A stretch of DNA of 64,000 bases from Fischerella sp. PCC 9605. Its GTDB lineage: Bacteria; Cyanobacteriota; Cyanobacteriia; Cyanobacteriales; Nostocaceae. The stretch spans positions 1,606,518-1,670,517 of the forward strand of contig NZ_KI912148.1 of the NCBI RefSeq assembly GCF_000517105.1, written 5' to 3'. Shown one piece after another: positions 45,506-55,104 of the stretch (positions are counted from its first letter, which is position 1; each line of letters opens with the position of its first letter). A program made the position numbers and the translations under genes. Under the pieces are notes generated by a model. That model did not search any database and was not told the origin of the DNA. It saw only the letters and a list, made by a program, of their open reading frames with translations.

Positions 45506-47308
45506 ATGCAACCACCAATTTCAGCTGGTACTGTTCTGCAAAACCGTTATCGAATCATTCAAATTCTTGGTCAGGGGGGATTTGGTAGAACCTATCTGGC
45601 AGAGGATCAAAGACGCTTTAACGAACTTTGTGCCATCAAAGAATTAATCCCCAATACAACTGACCTTGCCACTTGGCAAAAAGCACAAGAGCTTTTCCTG
45701 CGAGAAGCAAATGTTTTGTATCAAATACAACATCCACAAGTGCCGCAGTTCCGGGAAAGATTTGAACAAGACCAGCGGTTATTTTTGGTACAAGACTACG
45801 TTGCTGGGAAAACATATCGTGCTTTGCTGGATGAACGTAAGGCTGTTGGTGGTGCATTCACAGAACAAGAAGTATCGCAATTAATACACTCTCTGTTACC
45901 AGTATTAGAACACATTCATAGTCGAGGCATTATTCATCGAGATATTTCACCGGATAACATTATTTTGCGTGACATCGATGCCAAGCCAGTGTTAATTGAC
46001 TTTGGGGTAGTAAAAGAACTGGTAACACGATTGAAAGCTGCTAATCCGACAGTAACAGGAACTTATGTAGGAAAATTAGGTTATTCCCCCAGCGAACAAA
46101 TACAAACGGGGCAAGCTTACCCCAGTAGTGATTTATATGCACTGGCAGTCACAGCAATAGTTTTATTGACTGGTAGAGAACCTCGGGAACTATTTGATGA
46201 CAATCACCTAACCTGGAAGTGGCAACGTTGGGTAAAAGTGAATCCGCAATTTGCTCAGATTTTAAATCGAATGTTGAGTCCTAGACCAAGCGATCGCTTC
46301 CAAAGTGCAACAGAAGTAGCACAAGCACTGGAATCTCTGGAACAGGCAATACCAACAGTTCCCCCAGCCACACTACCACCCACTGGTCAGAGATCTAACG
46401 CCCAAACAGTTCCCGGTGGTCGCCGTCCTGAACAAGTTGCGTTACCTGCACCAGATAAATCCAATCGCACAATTCCAGAACCTGCTGCTGGTGGGTCAGT
46501 ATTAGATAACCCATTGGCGATTGGGCTAATGACTGTTGGTGTGATTAGCTTGGCAGGATTTGGTTCTTGGGCACTAGTGCGTACTATTCGCGGTACACCA
46601 CAACCAACTGAAATACCAACGCAAACTTTCCCTTCTCCTGTGTATACACCCACACAAACACCTACAGTTACACCCACAGAAACTCCTACTCAAACACCTA
46701 CAGTTACTCCTACCACACAAAAGCCTTCAGTCATCACCAAACGCCTCAATTTTGACACATCCAACACGATCAAAGTTGAGGATACTATTGATGCAAATGA
46801 AATCATCCGTTACACTTTCAGAGGTGAAAAAGGGCAAAATTTAACTGCGCTGCTAGCACAAGAAAGCGGCGTTTTGTTAACAGTTTTAGATCCCAATGGC
46901 AAACCAATTAACAATACTGCTAAGGATGTCACCTTTTATCAAGGAACATTACCCGTTAATGGTAGGTACGCGATCGAGTTAAGCCCAACTCCAGAAATTG
47001 CTGAAAGCGATTATAGCCTGAGTATCAGATTAGAAAGCCCTGTCAGACCCACACCCACAGAAACACCTACTCAAACTCCTACTCAAACTCCTACAGAAAC
47101 TCCCACAGAAACTCCTACTCAAACTCCTACAGAAACACCTACTCAAACTCCTACTCAAACTCCTACAGAAACACCTACTCAAACTCCTACTCAAACTCCT
47201 ACAGAAACTCCTACAGAAACACCCATTCAAACCCCTACTACAACACCCATAGAAACACCTACCCAACCAACGATAGAAGCACCGCTGACATATCCCTCGG
47301 AACAATAA
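45506..47308 (+). CDS. Membrane Ser/Thr protein kinase with PPC domain and Thr/Pro repeat tail
   Basis: 600 residues from ATG 45506 (MQPPISAGTVLQNRYRIIQI). The kinase domain (about 10-280) has GQGGFGRTYLAED, AIKELI with the Lys, the catalytic loop HRDISPDNIIL and LIDFGVVKE. A Pro/Gln/Arg linker is followed by a transmembrane helix at about 340-360 (LAIGLMTVGVISLAGFGSWAL). Outside, TQTPTVTP repeats, a bacterial pre-peptidase C-like domain (about 410-510: RLNFDTSNTIKVEDTIDANEI) and a long PTETPTQTP tail. A TTG two codons earlier is possible. The external tail is typical of a cell-surface spacer. Confidence 0.85.
   Translation: MQPPISAGTVLQNRYRIIQILGQGGFGRTYLAEDQRRFNELCAIKELIPNTTDLATWQKAQELFLREANVLYQIQHPQVPQFRERFEQDQRLFLVQDYVAGKTYRALLDERKAVGGAFTEQEVSQLIHSLLPVLEHIHSRGIIHRDISPDNIILRDIDAKPVLIDFGVVKELVTRLKAANPTVTGTYVGKLGYSPSEQIQTGQAYPSSDLYALAVTAIVLLTGREPRELFDDNHLTWKWQRWVKVNPQFAQILNRMLSPRPSDRFQSATEVAQALESLEQAIPTVPPATLPPTGQRSNAQTVPGGRRPEQVALPAPDKSNRTIPEPAAGGSVLDNPLAIGLMTVGVISLAGFGSWALVRTIRGTPQPTEIPTQTFPSPVYTPTQTPTVTPTETPTQTPTVTPTTQKPSVITKRLNFDTSNTIKVEDTIDANEIIRYTFRGEKGQNLTALLAQESGVLLTVLDPNGKPINNTAKDVTFYQGTLPVNGRYAIELSPTPEIAESDYSLSIRLESPVRPTPTETPTQTPTQTPTETPTETPTQTPTETPTQTPTQTPTETPTQTPTQTPTETPTETPIQTPTTTPIETPTQPTIEAPLTYPSEQ
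47040..47275 (+). repeat. Thr/Pro tandem repeat in the kinase C-terminus
   Basis: CCTACTCAAACTCCTACAGAAAC-like units alternate (TQTP/TETP), encoding about 25 copies of PT-E/Q-TP. The DNA repeat is imperfect, so size variation between strains is likely. Confidence 0.8.
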
Positions 47309-47369
47309 ATCAAGGTTCGTAAGATAGCTTTGAATAGGCGTGCGAACATGTATTAAATTGGTTAGTAGT

Positions 47370-47503
47370 TTGTTGTTCGTTGTTTGTTGTTTGTTGTTTG
47401 TTGTTTAGAACAAACAACCACCAACCACTAACCACCAACCACCAACCACCAACCACCAACCACCAACCACCAACCACCAACCACCAACCACTAACCACTG
47501 CAC
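47370..47503. repeat. GTTTGTT and CAACCAC repeat tract between the kinase and bioD
   Basis: Four GTTTGTT units (47385-47405) face about twelve CAACCAC/CCAACCA units (47413-47500). The tract ends immediately before the bioD start codon, so bioD has no normal upstream ribosome-binding site. Confidence 0.8.
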
Positions 47504-48193
47504 TTGAACGCACTACTAATTACTGCAACAGACACAGAATCTGGCAAAACTCTTTTAACAACAGCATTAGCAGCCTATTGGCAAAAATATTGTTCTGCTC
47601 GTAGCTTGGGTATTATGAAACCCATACAATCAGGAGTGGGCGATCGCGAGTGGTACCAACAGCTGTTTACCCTAGAACAATCGGCCGAGGAAATCACACC
47701 GTTGTATTTTAAAGCACCTTTAGCACCTCCCATCGCCGCAGCGCAGGAAAATCGCCGCGTAAATTTAGCTGTAGTCTGGCAGGCTTTTACAGCTTTGTGT
47801 CAACGTCGAGATTTTGTTCTAGTAGAAGCCTTGGGTGGATTGGGTTCACCCGTAACTGATGAATTGACGGTAGCTGATTTAGCAGGTGATTGGCGCTTAC
47901 CCACTGTGTTAGTAGTACCAGTCAGATTGGGTGCGATCGCTCAAGCGGTGGCGAATGTGGCATTAGCGAGACAAGCGCGAGTAAATTTGGTGGGAATTGT
48001 TCTTAATTGTGTCCAACCCCGAACAGATGAGGAAATAGCCAACTGGACACCAGCAGATTTAATTCAATCCTTGACAAATACTCCTGTTTTAGGCTGCCTC
48101 CCCTATTTGGAAAATCCAGCAGAGTTAGACAAACTTGCACAAGTAGCGTCAAACTTAGATTTAGAATGCTTGCTACCTTTTGCGAAAGTTTGA
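47504..48193 (+). CDS. bioD: Dethiobiotin synthetase
   Basis: 229 residues, starting at a TTG ([20 protein letters not shown]). The P-loop [10 protein letters not shown] is the standard BioD start and the enzyme length is normal. [21 protein letters not shown] includes the Glu of the active site. It carboxylates 7,8-diaminononanoate to dethiobiotin. No other bio gene is adjacent. The preceding repeats reach up to the start codon, so translation initiation here is unusual. Confidence 0.85.
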   Translation: MNALLITATDTESGKTLLTTALAAYWQKYCSARSLGIMKPIQSGVGDREWYQQLFTLEQSAEEITPLYFKAPLAPPIAAAQENRRVNLAVVWQAFTALCQRRDFVLVEALGGLGSPVTDELTVADLAGDWRLPTVLVVPVRLGAIAQAVANVALARQARVNLVGIVLNCVQPRTDEEIANWTPADLIQSLTNTPVLGCLPYLENPAELDKLAQVASNLDLECLLPFAKV

Positions 48194-48240
48194 AGAGTAA
48201 AAATGAAGATACCCAACCACTAATTTAAAAACTGTGAACA

Positions 48241-49470
48241 ATGGTTTCGACATTTCCAAACTCTGCTGCTGACTTATCTCGCGTTCGCCTCTCGATTCGT
48301 TCATTGCAAGCGCAACTTGTGGAGTGGCGGCGACGACTGCATCAAAAACCAGAACTAGGCTTTCAAGAAAAACTCACCGCTGAGTTTGTCTCCCAGAAGT
48401 TGCAGGAATGGGGAATTGAGCATCAAACTGGCATTGCCAAGACTGGTATAGTCGCTGTGATTCACGGCAATCAACAGCTAAAAGCATCCAATCTAAAATC
48501 GAAAGTGCTGGCGATTCGGGCAGATATGGATGCTTTACCCATCCAAGAACAGAATGAAGTAACCTATCGTTCCCAGCACGATGGCGTTATGCACGCTTGC
48601 GGTCATGATGGACATACTGCGATCGCTCTTGGTACAGCCTATTATCTCCAACAGCATCGCCAAGACTTTGCTGGTACTGTGAAAATTATCTTTCAACCAG
48701 CCGAAGAAGGGCCGGGAGGGGCAAAGCCGATGATTGAAGAGGGGGTGCTGAAAAACCCTGATGTAGACGCAATTATCGGTTTACACCTGTGGAATAATTT
48801 GCCCTTGGGAACAGTGGGTGTGCGGGCTGGTGCGTTAATGGCTGCTGTGGAATCTTTCAACTGCACCATTTTTGGCAAAGGCGGACACGGTGCCATGCCC
48901 CATCAAACCGTTGATTCTGTGGTGGTTGCTGCCCAAATTGTCAACGCCCTGCAAACTATTGTTGCTCGCAATGTCAATCCGATTGATTCAGCGGTGGTGA
49001 CAGTGGGCGAACTCCATGCTGGTACTAAGCGCAACGTGATTGCAGATACAGCCAGCATGAGTGGTACAGTTAGGTATTTTAATCCCGCTTTGAAAGGCTT
49101 TTTCTCACAGCGCATCGAACAGATTATTGCTGGAGTTTGCCAAAGTCATGGTGCTAGTTACGACTTCAAACAGTGGGAACTTTACCCAGCCACAATCAAT
49201 AATGCGGAGATGGCAGAACTAGTGCGATCGGTTGCGGAAGAAGTCGTAGAAACGCCCTTAGGTATTGTGCCAGAGTGCCAAACTATGGGGGGTGAAGATA
49301 TGTCCTACTTCCTGCAAGAGGTACCTGGTTGCTATTTTTTCTTGGGTTCTGCTAACCCGGCTAAGAACTTGGCCTATCCCCACCATCATCCCCGGTTCGA
49401 TTTTGATGAAACGGCGTTGGCGATGGGTGTAGAAATGTTTGTTCGATGTGTGGAGAAATTTTTTAGTTGA
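48241..49470 (+). CDS. M20-family amidohydrolase (hippurate/IAA-amino-acid hydrolase type)
   Basis: 409 residues. Metal ligands: HACGHDGHTAIALG (His, Asp), PAEEGPGGAKPMIEEG (Glu pair), IGLHLWN (His), and a late GGEDMSYFLQE. The central dimerisation domain follows the usual pattern. This family removes acyl or amino groups from N-acyl amino acids and includes auxin-amino-acid hydrolases of plants. The substrate is unknown. ATG 48241 (MVSTFPNSAAD) is acceptable. It follows bioD by 47 bp, possibly co-transcribed. Confidence 0.88.
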   Translation: MVSTFPNSAADLSRVRLSIRSLQAQLVEWRRRLHQKPELGFQEKLTAEFVSQKLQEWGIEHQTGIAKTGIVAVIHGNQQLKASNLKSKVLAIRADMDALPIQEQNEVTYRSQHDGVMHACGHDGHTAIALGTAYYLQQHRQDFAGTVKIIFQPAEEGPGGAKPMIEEGVLKNPDVDAIIGLHLWNNLPLGTVGVRAGALMAAVESFNCTIFGKGGHGAMPHQTVDSVVVAAQIVNALQTIVARNVNPIDSAVVTVGELHAGTKRNVIADTASMSGTVRYFNPALKGFFSQRIEQIIAGVCQSHGASYDFKQWELYPATINNAEMAELVRSVAEEVVETPLGIVPECQTMGGEDMSYFLQEVPGCYFFLGSANPAKNLAYPHHHPRFDFDETALAMGVEMFVRCVEKFFS

Positions 49471-49495
49471 TACAGTTGGTGGGTTTGACGCTCCT

Positions 49496-49518
49496 CGTAT
49501 TCCGCTACGCGGAATACG
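49496..49518. repeat. Perfect 10-bp palindrome after the M20 gene
   Basis: CGTATTCCGC-TAC-GCGGAATACG, 26 nt after the stop codon. It has the size of a terminator stem but no T tract. A GGTGCGTTACGCTACCGC repeat follows at about 49553, in a part shared with other intergenic regions. Confidence 0.55.
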
Positions 49519-49704
49519 GGGTTTAATATCTGCGGAATGTGGGATAAAAAGATGGTGCGTTACGCTACCGCTAACACACCCTAAAACTACTGGATAATTT
49601 ATTTTTTGGTATTCTCTAAAAAGCAACCTCTGCTTGAGCCGTTCAAAGTGCTAGTTACTCAACACAAAGACGTTGGCTTTGCATGTCTATCATTCAATTT
49701 GCCA

Positions 49705-50223
49705 CTAAACCTTTGCTTCCAAAGATTTTAGCAACTCTGTATTCACCCCTGACTCACGAGTCAGAGCAATTTTACCAGTGCGAGCGATTTCTCTCAGACC
49801 AAATTTTTGCAGTACCTGCACGATCGCCACCATCTTACCGGGATCGCCGACAACTTCTAAGGTGAGAGAATCTTCCGCTACGTCTACCACTCGCGCCCGG
49901 AAAATTTGCGCTATCTCGACTATTTCTGAACGGGTGGTGCTAGTCGCATTCACCTTCAGCAGCATCAATTCGCGTTCTACACAAGGAATTTCGGTAATGT
50001 CCTGTACTTTCAGGACATTAATAAGCTTGTATAGTTGCTTGGTGAGTTGCTCAATGACGCGATCGTCACCTGGTACAACCATCGTGATGCGGGAAATTCC
50101 TGACTGTTCTGCTGGGCCAACAGCAAGGCTTTCAATATTAAAGCCACGACGGGCAAATAAACCAGAAATGCGGGACAGAACACCCGCTTCATCTTCTACT
50201 AGTACTGAAAGGGTATGTTTCAT
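49705..50223 (-). CDS. ilvH: Acetolactate synthase regulatory (small) subunit
   Basis: 172 residues. The N-terminal ACT domain ([32 protein letters not shown]) binds valine for feedback inhibition; the second ALS_ss_C domain follows (about 85-160). It pairs with IlvB/IlvI to make acetolactate for branched-chain amino acids. Length and start are standard. Confidence 0.93.
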   Translation of the reverse strand: MKHTLSVLVEDEAGVLSRISGLFARRGFNIESLAVGPAEQSGISRITMVVPGDDRVIEQLTKQLYKLINVLKVQDITEIPCVERELMLLKVNATSTTRSEIVEIAQIFRARVVDVAEDSLTLEVVGDPGKMVAIVQVLQKFGLREIARTGKIALTRESGVNTELLKSLEAKV

Positions 50224-50343
50224 CTTCGCCGACAGAGGCTAGGGGAGCGTTTTATTAATACTAGATTGCAAGTCTGAATTTTTATTTTAAACTTAAATCC
50301 TGCACTCAGCGAAACTATTAAACCAATGGCGGCAGTTCCCACT

Positions 50344-50943
50344 TCACCCTAGGAGGTTGGGGTTATTCAAATTCAAGAGCATTTCGGGATCGGGCAAAGA
50401 TAATACTTGCACGGAATACAGCTTCAACCACTGCTGAAACGATCGCCCTCCCTGCTCGATATACTTATTTAATCCTGGTAAACAGCGACGGCGATAGAAA
50501 CCACACAAGGGTTCCCATCTATTATTTCTATAAACTAGAGCTGCGATCGCTTCTTCGGGTACTTGCTCAAGTCCAGCTACCCATTCCTGCAACACCTCAA
50601 CCCGCAACCTGGGCAAGTCGCAAGCTAACAGCAGCACCCAATCGGTTTCTACTTGCGCCAGTCCTTGGGCAAACCCCACCAGTGGCCCGTGTGTTTTTGG
50701 CTCATTGCCAGTTTCTCCAGGTAAAGGCAATTCCTGAATAAACTGGCTTTTGGGCGGTAGCAAGTGTTGATACCGTTCCTGCCAAGGAGTAACTACGTAA
50801 ACTTTGTCAGCACAAGTCTCAGCAATCTGACAGATTCGTTGCAAAAGAGGGACATCTTGAATGGGAATCAGGGCTTTATCCCTGCCCATACGCGTACTCT
50901 TACCCCCTGCTAACACGATGGCAGTTAATTGGTCATTAGTCAT
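50344..50943 (-). CDS. mobA: Molybdenum cofactor guanylyltransferase MobA
   Basis: 199 residues. The nucleotide-binding signature is IVLAGGKSTRMGRDKALIPI, followed by PLVGFAQGLAQVETDWVLLLACDLPRL with the metal-binding Asp and a final MLLNLNNPNL. It attaches GMP to molybdopterin to give the MGD cofactor needed by nitrate reductase. moaA for the first step of the same pathway is elsewhere in the window (13302). Confidence 0.88.
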   Translation of the reverse strand: MTNDQLTAIVLAGGKSTRMGRDKALIPIQDVPLLQRICQIAETCADKVYVVTPWQERYQHLLPPKSQFIQELPLPGETGNEPKTHGPLVGFAQGLAQVETDWVLLLACDLPRLRVEVLQEWVAGLEQVPEEAIAALVYRNNRWEPLCGFYRRRCLPGLNKYIEQGGRSFQQWLKLYSVQVLSLPDPEMLLNLNNPNLLG

Positions 50944-51071
50944 TAGTCATTGGTCAAGAGTTGATGGTTAGTGGTTAGTAGTTAGTAGTTATTGTCTCAC
51001 TCCCCCACAGCCCCCAACCCCAGAGGGGCCCCTAGCCCCCACTTCCCCACTCTCCCACTCCCCATCTTCTG
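50944..51071. repeat. Short repeats between mobA and the DUF255 gene
   Basis: GTCATTAGTCATTGGTCA, GTTAGTGGTTAGTAG and CCCCACTCTCCC-type units fill 128 bp. Confidence 0.7.
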
Positions 51072-53183
51072 TTATCCCCTCGTCTGGCTTTGCCGCACTT
51101 GCTGCAACATCTGCTCTACACTTTCGGCTGCTGGCAGACATTTCAAACCTTGGCAGACTAACCCAACACTACCTTCTGGTAAACTTGATGCTACTGCAAA
51201 CACAGTACTCGGTAAATACTGGGAATTTAGCGAGTATATCTGCTCAGTTGTGGTGCGAATCAAAGTACAGTTGCTATACCAATCTAAGGCTGCAAACAAA
51301 CTCGGACACGCTTGAGCAGCACGACTCATCACAGAGCGAAATGCTTTTAAGCCTTGCTCGGCTAAATCCAAATAATGCAGATTATCCGTGAGCAGAGCCA
51401 GCCGCACAAGATTGGCAATTGCTACTCCATTCGCAGACGGTGTGGCATTATCTGCATAACTGCGCTCTCGCACGATTAAATCTTGACTTGCGTCACTAGG
51501 TGTATTAAAATATCCTCCTAATTCTACACTCCAAAGGTATTCGTCAAATTCTTCTTGGAGAGCGATCGCACGTTCCAACCAAAAAGAGGGGGAGTACTGA
51601 GTAACAGAAAACTCATTCCCGATTAAGGGCGAAGCTTGGTGCAAATCCAAGAGCGCTTTAATAAAAAAGGCGTAGTCTTCAGATTGGGCTAGTACGGTTG
51701 GTTGATTTTCATAATTGAGTCGGTGGAAACGCCCATTCACAAACTGATTATTCAGGATGAAATTCGCTGCTGTTGTTGCTAGTTCCAAATAAGAAGGTTG
51801 TCGAAAAACAGCGTACGCCCTTGCCAATCCAGAAATCATCAAGCTATTCCAGGCGACGATCATTTTGGTATCTGTTACTGAGGGAATGCGACCTGGCCAG
51901 TTGCTTGTTTTTGCTTCTTGGTTGTTACGAGCAGGGGGGAAAATTGTTAGTGATTCAGGAGTATTACCGTAACGTGCAACAAACAATTTTTTCAGTGCTG
52001 TTTCTATCGTTTCGCTGAGTTCACCAGCTTGACGCCTTTGCAACACATTCTTACCTTCAAAGTTACCGTTAGCGGTGACTGTAAACGCTTGTTGCAATTC
52101 CGTTAGTTCTTCGGGAGTGAGCAGTTGTTCTAGTTCGCTGTAATTCCAGACGTAAAATGCTCCTTCTTCAGGCTCTGCTTCCTCAGTAGTTGTGAAACTA
52201 TCGGCATCTTGAGCCGCATAGAAATAACCTTCCGGCGCGGTCATTTCTCTTTTTAGCCATTCTACAGTACCAGCGATCGCTCTTTTGAAAGCTGGCTCCT
52301 GCACGCCTGCACTCCAAAGATTCGCCAGATACTCGACAATTTGACCATTGTCGTAGAGCATCTTTTCAAAATGCGGTACTGTCCAGGTGGGGTCAACGGT
52401 ATAGCGGTGAAAGCCTCCCCCGACATGGTCGTAAATACCACCTAATGCTAGGTCTAGCCCCCGTTGAGTACAAATTTCCTTAGCATCATATTTTGATTCG
52501 CGTTCCCAGGTAGAACCAGGCAACGACAATCGCGTTCCCCGCAAAGCTAATTCTGCGTAGGGAATCATTGGGAAACTATTACCGTATTGATTGGGAGTAA
52601 CGATACCGGTGCTGGTTTCCCAGCCTTGCCGTAATAACTCCCGATCTTGAGCTTGTGTTTCACCTTCTAATTTCAATACCGCAGAGGTGAGAAGCGACTC
52701 TAAAATTACTGCTTTGCGATCGCGCAAGTCTTGTTTTTCTGTATCGTAGTAACGGCGAATCGCTTGTAAAACTTGTAAAAAACCAGGACGGCCGTAGCGT
52801 GGATCGACTGGGAAGTAAGTACCAGCGTAAAACGGTACTAAATCATCTGGAGACAGAAAAGCGTTTAAAGGCCAACCTCCCTGACCGCTCATCATCTGTA
52901 AAGCTTGCATGTAAATGCTGTCGAGGTCAGGTCTTTCTTCCCTATCTACTTTAATCGGAATAAAATTAGCATTCATGTACTCGGCAATAGCCGGATCGGA
53001 AAACGCCTCTCCTTCCATGACAGTACACCAGTGGCAACTGGAGTAGCCAATTGAGAGAAAGATAGGTTTATTTTGTGCCTTTGCGGTTGCGAGTGCTTCA
53101 TCGCACCAAGGCCACCAATCTATTGGATTTTCGGCGTGTTTCCGGAGGTAGAGACTCTTTGCTTCAGCAAGGCGATTAGTCAT
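51072..53183 (-). CDS. DUF255 thioredoxin-fold / glycosidase-like protein (YyaL, SPATA20 type)
   Basis: 703 residues, close to the usual 690. The N-terminal thioredoxin-like domain has the signature [16 protein letters not shown] followed by [17 protein letters not shown] with the CxxC-like SSCHWC. Then comes an (alpha/alpha) barrel part with [32 protein letters not shown] and [19 protein letters not shown] at the C-terminus. The function is not established; roles in redox-linked cellobiose epimerase-like chemistry have been suggested. Start ATG 53183 agrees with the family ([20 protein letters not shown]). Confidence 0.85.
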   Translation of the reverse strand: MTNRLAEAKSLYLRKHAENPIDWWPWCDEALATAKAQNKPIFLSIGYSSCHWCTVMEGEAFSDPAIAEYMNANFIPIKVDREERPDLDSIYMQALQMMSGQGGWPLNAFLSPDDLVPFYAGTYFPVDPRYGRPGFLQVLQAIRRYYDTEKQDLRDRKAVILESLLTSAVLKLEGETQAQDRELLRQGWETSTGIVTPNQYGNSFPMIPYAELALRGTRLSLPGSTWERESKYDAKEICTQRGLDLALGGIYDHVGGGFHRYTVDPTWTVPHFEKMLYDNGQIVEYLANLWSAGVQEPAFKRAIAGTVEWLKREMTAPEGYFYAAQDADSFTTTEEAEPEEGAFYVWNYSELEQLLTPEELTELQQAFTVTANGNFEGKNVLQRRQAGELSETIETALKKLFVARYGNTPESLTIFPPARNNQEAKTSNWPGRIPSVTDTKMIVAWNSLMISGLARAYAVFRQPSYLELATTAANFILNNQFVNGRFHRLNYENQPTVLAQSEDYAFFIKALLDLHQASPLIGNEFSVTQYSPSFWLERAIALQEEFDEYLWSVELGGYFNTPSDASQDLIVRERSYADNATPSANGVAIANLVRLALLTDNLHYLDLAEQGLKAFRSVMSRAAQACPSLFAALDWYSNCTLIRTTTEQIYSLNSQYLPSTVFAVASSLPEGSVGLVCQGLKCLPAAESVEQMLQQVRQSQTRG

Positions 53184-53365
53184 GACTAGACACAGGTATT
53201 TGCCTTTTTTGTCAGTCTACCTCTAAAAATTTTAAATTTCAGATTTGATAGTGTTTAGTAAAAATTTGTTCGGTGTTGATTGTCAGCGATCAATGGGAGC
53301 GAACAACAAATAACCAACAATTAACAACCTAAAAGCAAACATTTAATAATATTTGGTGAAAATTT

Positions 53366-53521
53366 TTACTCTAGAGAACGCAGCAGCGAACTCGCCAATG
53401 GTGTTGATACCGTCCCAGCAGGAGGTACTGATTTGGTGCTGATCGCAGTATTTGTGTTGAGTCCTGCGATCAGATGCAGCAAGAAAGTGATGATAGCAGC
53501 TTGTACAAATTTTTCCAGCAT
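53366..53521 (-). CDS. Small hydrophobic-N-terminus peptide gene, 51 residues, unannotated length class
   Basis: ATG 53521 is preceded by GAGAGGAAAC, a good ribosome-binding site. The product begins MLEKFVQAAIITFLLHLIAG, a signal-peptide-like segment, and continues NTNTAISTKSVPPAGTVSTP to LASSLLRSLE before TAA at 53366. The organisation resembles PatX and other small exported cyanobacterial peptides, though it has no RGSGR. A TCCGGA hexamer lies about 100 nt upstream (53620-53625). It is on the same strand as the DUF255 gene, upstream of it. Function unknown. Confidence 0.55.
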   Translation of the reverse strand: MLEKFVQAAIITFLLHLIAGLNTNTAISTKSVPPAGTVSTPLASSLLRSLE

Positions 53522-53619
53522 GGCAGTTTCCTCTCTTTAGATAGATGTTTTTTTCAGTTAGGATGGACTGATTCTGGATGCACCTCAGTACTATTGATTT
53601 TCCCTATAAGGTAGATATA

Positions 53620-53625
53620 TCCGGA
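53620..53625. promoter_or_regulatory. TCCGGA hexamer near the small peptide gene and clpP
   Basis: The hexamer is self-complementary and could serve either strand. On the minus strand the 51-residue gene starts 100 nt away, on the plus strand clpP starts 185 nt away. No well-spaced -10 is visible on either side, so the match is suggestive only. Confidence 0.25.
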
Positions 53626-53809
53626 CTTTTCTCAGTAAAAATGTTGAATTTTTTACAAAACTATGAAAAAAACGTACCAGCAAGCACCTGATTGGATAAG
53701 GTGAACATCACTTGCTAAATAAGACTACAAAGTGGTTCACCTGGTTTCGGAAAAACAATCAGCTGTTGTAATCGATAAAATATATGTAAATTAACTACAA
53801 GCTGGCTGC

Positions 53810-54415
53810 ATGATTCCTATCGTTATTGAACAATCGGGTCGTGGCGAACGCGCCTTTGACATTTACTCACGGCTGTTGCGTGAGCGTATTATCTTTTTGG
53901 GACAACAGATTGATGACAACGTAGCTAACTTGGTTGTTGCCCAACTGCTATTTCTAGATGCTGAAGATCCAGAGAAAGACATATATATGTATATCAATTC
54001 TCCTGGCGGCTCTGTTTATGCAGGATTGGGCATTTTTGATACGATGAAGCACATCCGCCCGGATGTCTGTACCATCTGTACCGGACTGGCAGCGAGTATG
54101 GGTGCTTTCCTCCTCAGTGCGGGCGCTAAGGGTAAACGGATGAGTCTTCCCCATTCTCGGATTATGATTCACCAACCTCTGGGCGGCGCTCGGGGGCAAG
54201 CAACTGATATTGAAATTCAAGCCCGCGAAATTCTCTATCTGAAGCAGCAGCTAAATCAGTATCTAGCTGAACATACCGATCAGCCCTTGGAAAAAATTGC
54301 CGTCGATACTGACAGGGACTTTTTTATGTCGCCTGAAGAAGCCAAAGATTACGGCTTAATTGACCAAGTTATTGACCGTCATGCTGCCGGTAGCCGTCCG
54401 ATGGCGGTAGTGTAG
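53810..54415 (+). CDS. clpP: ATP-dependent Clp protease proteolytic subunit
   Basis: 201 residues, starting [20 protein letters not shown]. The catalytic triad is Ser96 in GLAASMGAF, His121 in MIHQPLGG, and Asp at about 170 in DTDRD. The tetradecameric ClpP degrades proteins fed by ClpC or ClpX. It is one of several ClpP paralogues normal in cyanobacteria. A hairpin terminator lies about 150 bp downstream. Confidence 0.95.
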   Translation: MIPIVIEQSGRGERAFDIYSRLLRERIIFLGQQIDDNVANLVVAQLLFLDAEDPEKDIYMYINSPGGSVYAGLGIFDTMKHIRPDVCTICTGLAASMGAFLLSAGAKGKRMSLPHSRIMIHQPLGGARGQATDIEIQAREILYLKQQLNQYLAEHTDQPLEKIAVDTDRDFFMSPEEAKDYGLIDQVIDRHAAGSRPMAVV

Positions 54416-54431
54416 TCAATATTCAATCGGT

Positions 54432-54475
54432 CAAAGGGAGGCAGCGCAGTCTTGGGAGTCTCCCCGCAGGGTGCG
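54432..54475. repeat. GGCAGCGC ... GCGACTGCC dispersed repeat, copy A
   Basis: Its ends GGCAGCGC and GCGACTGCC and the inner GGGAGTCTCCCC match, in reverse orientation, the repeat inside ubiX at 60070-60110 (CGGCAGTCGC, GGGGAGAATCCCC, GCGCTGCC). The two define a family of about 45 bp. Confidence 0.6.
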
Positions 54476-54565
54476 ACTGCCGTTCAATAGTTACAATTGG
54501 CTATTGATTATTGACTTTAACTAGTCTTGAACCATCAAGATGCACCTAAAAGCTTTTGAGGCTTC

Positions 54566-54610
54566 TGCTGGGATTCCAGATAACTAGAACATCCCAGCAA
54601 TTTCTTTTCA
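54566..54610 (+). terminator. Probable clpP terminator
   Basis: TGCTGGGAT (54566-54574) pairs perfectly with ATCCCAGCA (54591-54599), with a 16-nt loop, and is followed by ATTTCTTTTC. It is 150 nt after the clpP stop. Confidence 0.6.
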
Positions 54611-54912
54611 GCAAGTAAATTGCGAGATAGCCAAATTCATTTTTTATAGATATCGCCGCCTTTACTTTACTGTGAAGTCTACGGCTTGCTTTTGTATTAG
54701 TTTTACTTATTATATATTAGACCAGTTCAAGATTCCATAGTCTAAGTTACACTTTTTGAAGTGGGCTGTGGTAAGAGGAGATGGGGAGAGTGGGAGAGTG
54801 GGAGAGTGGGCATTGGGCATTGGGCATAGTTAGCAACCACTAACTACTAACTACTAGCCCTTTCAAGGTGGGTGAAAAATATGCTTTCATTACCTGATTT
54901 TTCCTGATTCGA

Positions 54913-54985
54913 CTTGGTGTCTTAGTGTCTTGGTGGTTAAATAAAATTTATTTTTTCACCACAAAGACACCAAGACACGAAGAAA
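54913..54985. repeat. Dispersed ~100-bp repeat, copy 3
   Basis: TTGGTGTCTTAGTGTCTTGG and CACCACAAAGACACCAAGACAC form the arms; the constant tail of copies 1 and 2 is missing. See 9640 and 21605. Confidence 0.55.
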
Positions 54986-55104
54986 ACTTATTGTTTAGGA
55001 TTACACCACCAAAGGGCTACTACTAACTACTAACCACTAACTACTAACTACTAACTACTAACTACTAACCATTGACCATTGACTATTGACTATTGACTAA
55101 TTAA

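Larger units (their letters stand above)
54416..55104. other. Intergenic region after clpP, rich in repeats
   Basis: 689 bp between convergent genes. In order it holds a GGCAG...CTGCC repeat (54432-54475), a terminator hairpin (54566-54610), GGGGAGAGTGGGAGA and AACTACT heptamers (54775-54860), dispersed repeat copy 3 (54913-54985) and more heptamers (55015-55100). Confidence 0.5.

Noticed and set aside
47413-47500. Possible CRISPR-like or regulatory array of CAACCAC units
   Set aside because: Heptamer tandem units without spacers are STRR-type repeats found in many gaps here.
53786-53798. NtcA box in front of clpP
   Set aside because: GTA and TAC are separated by seven bases, not eight.
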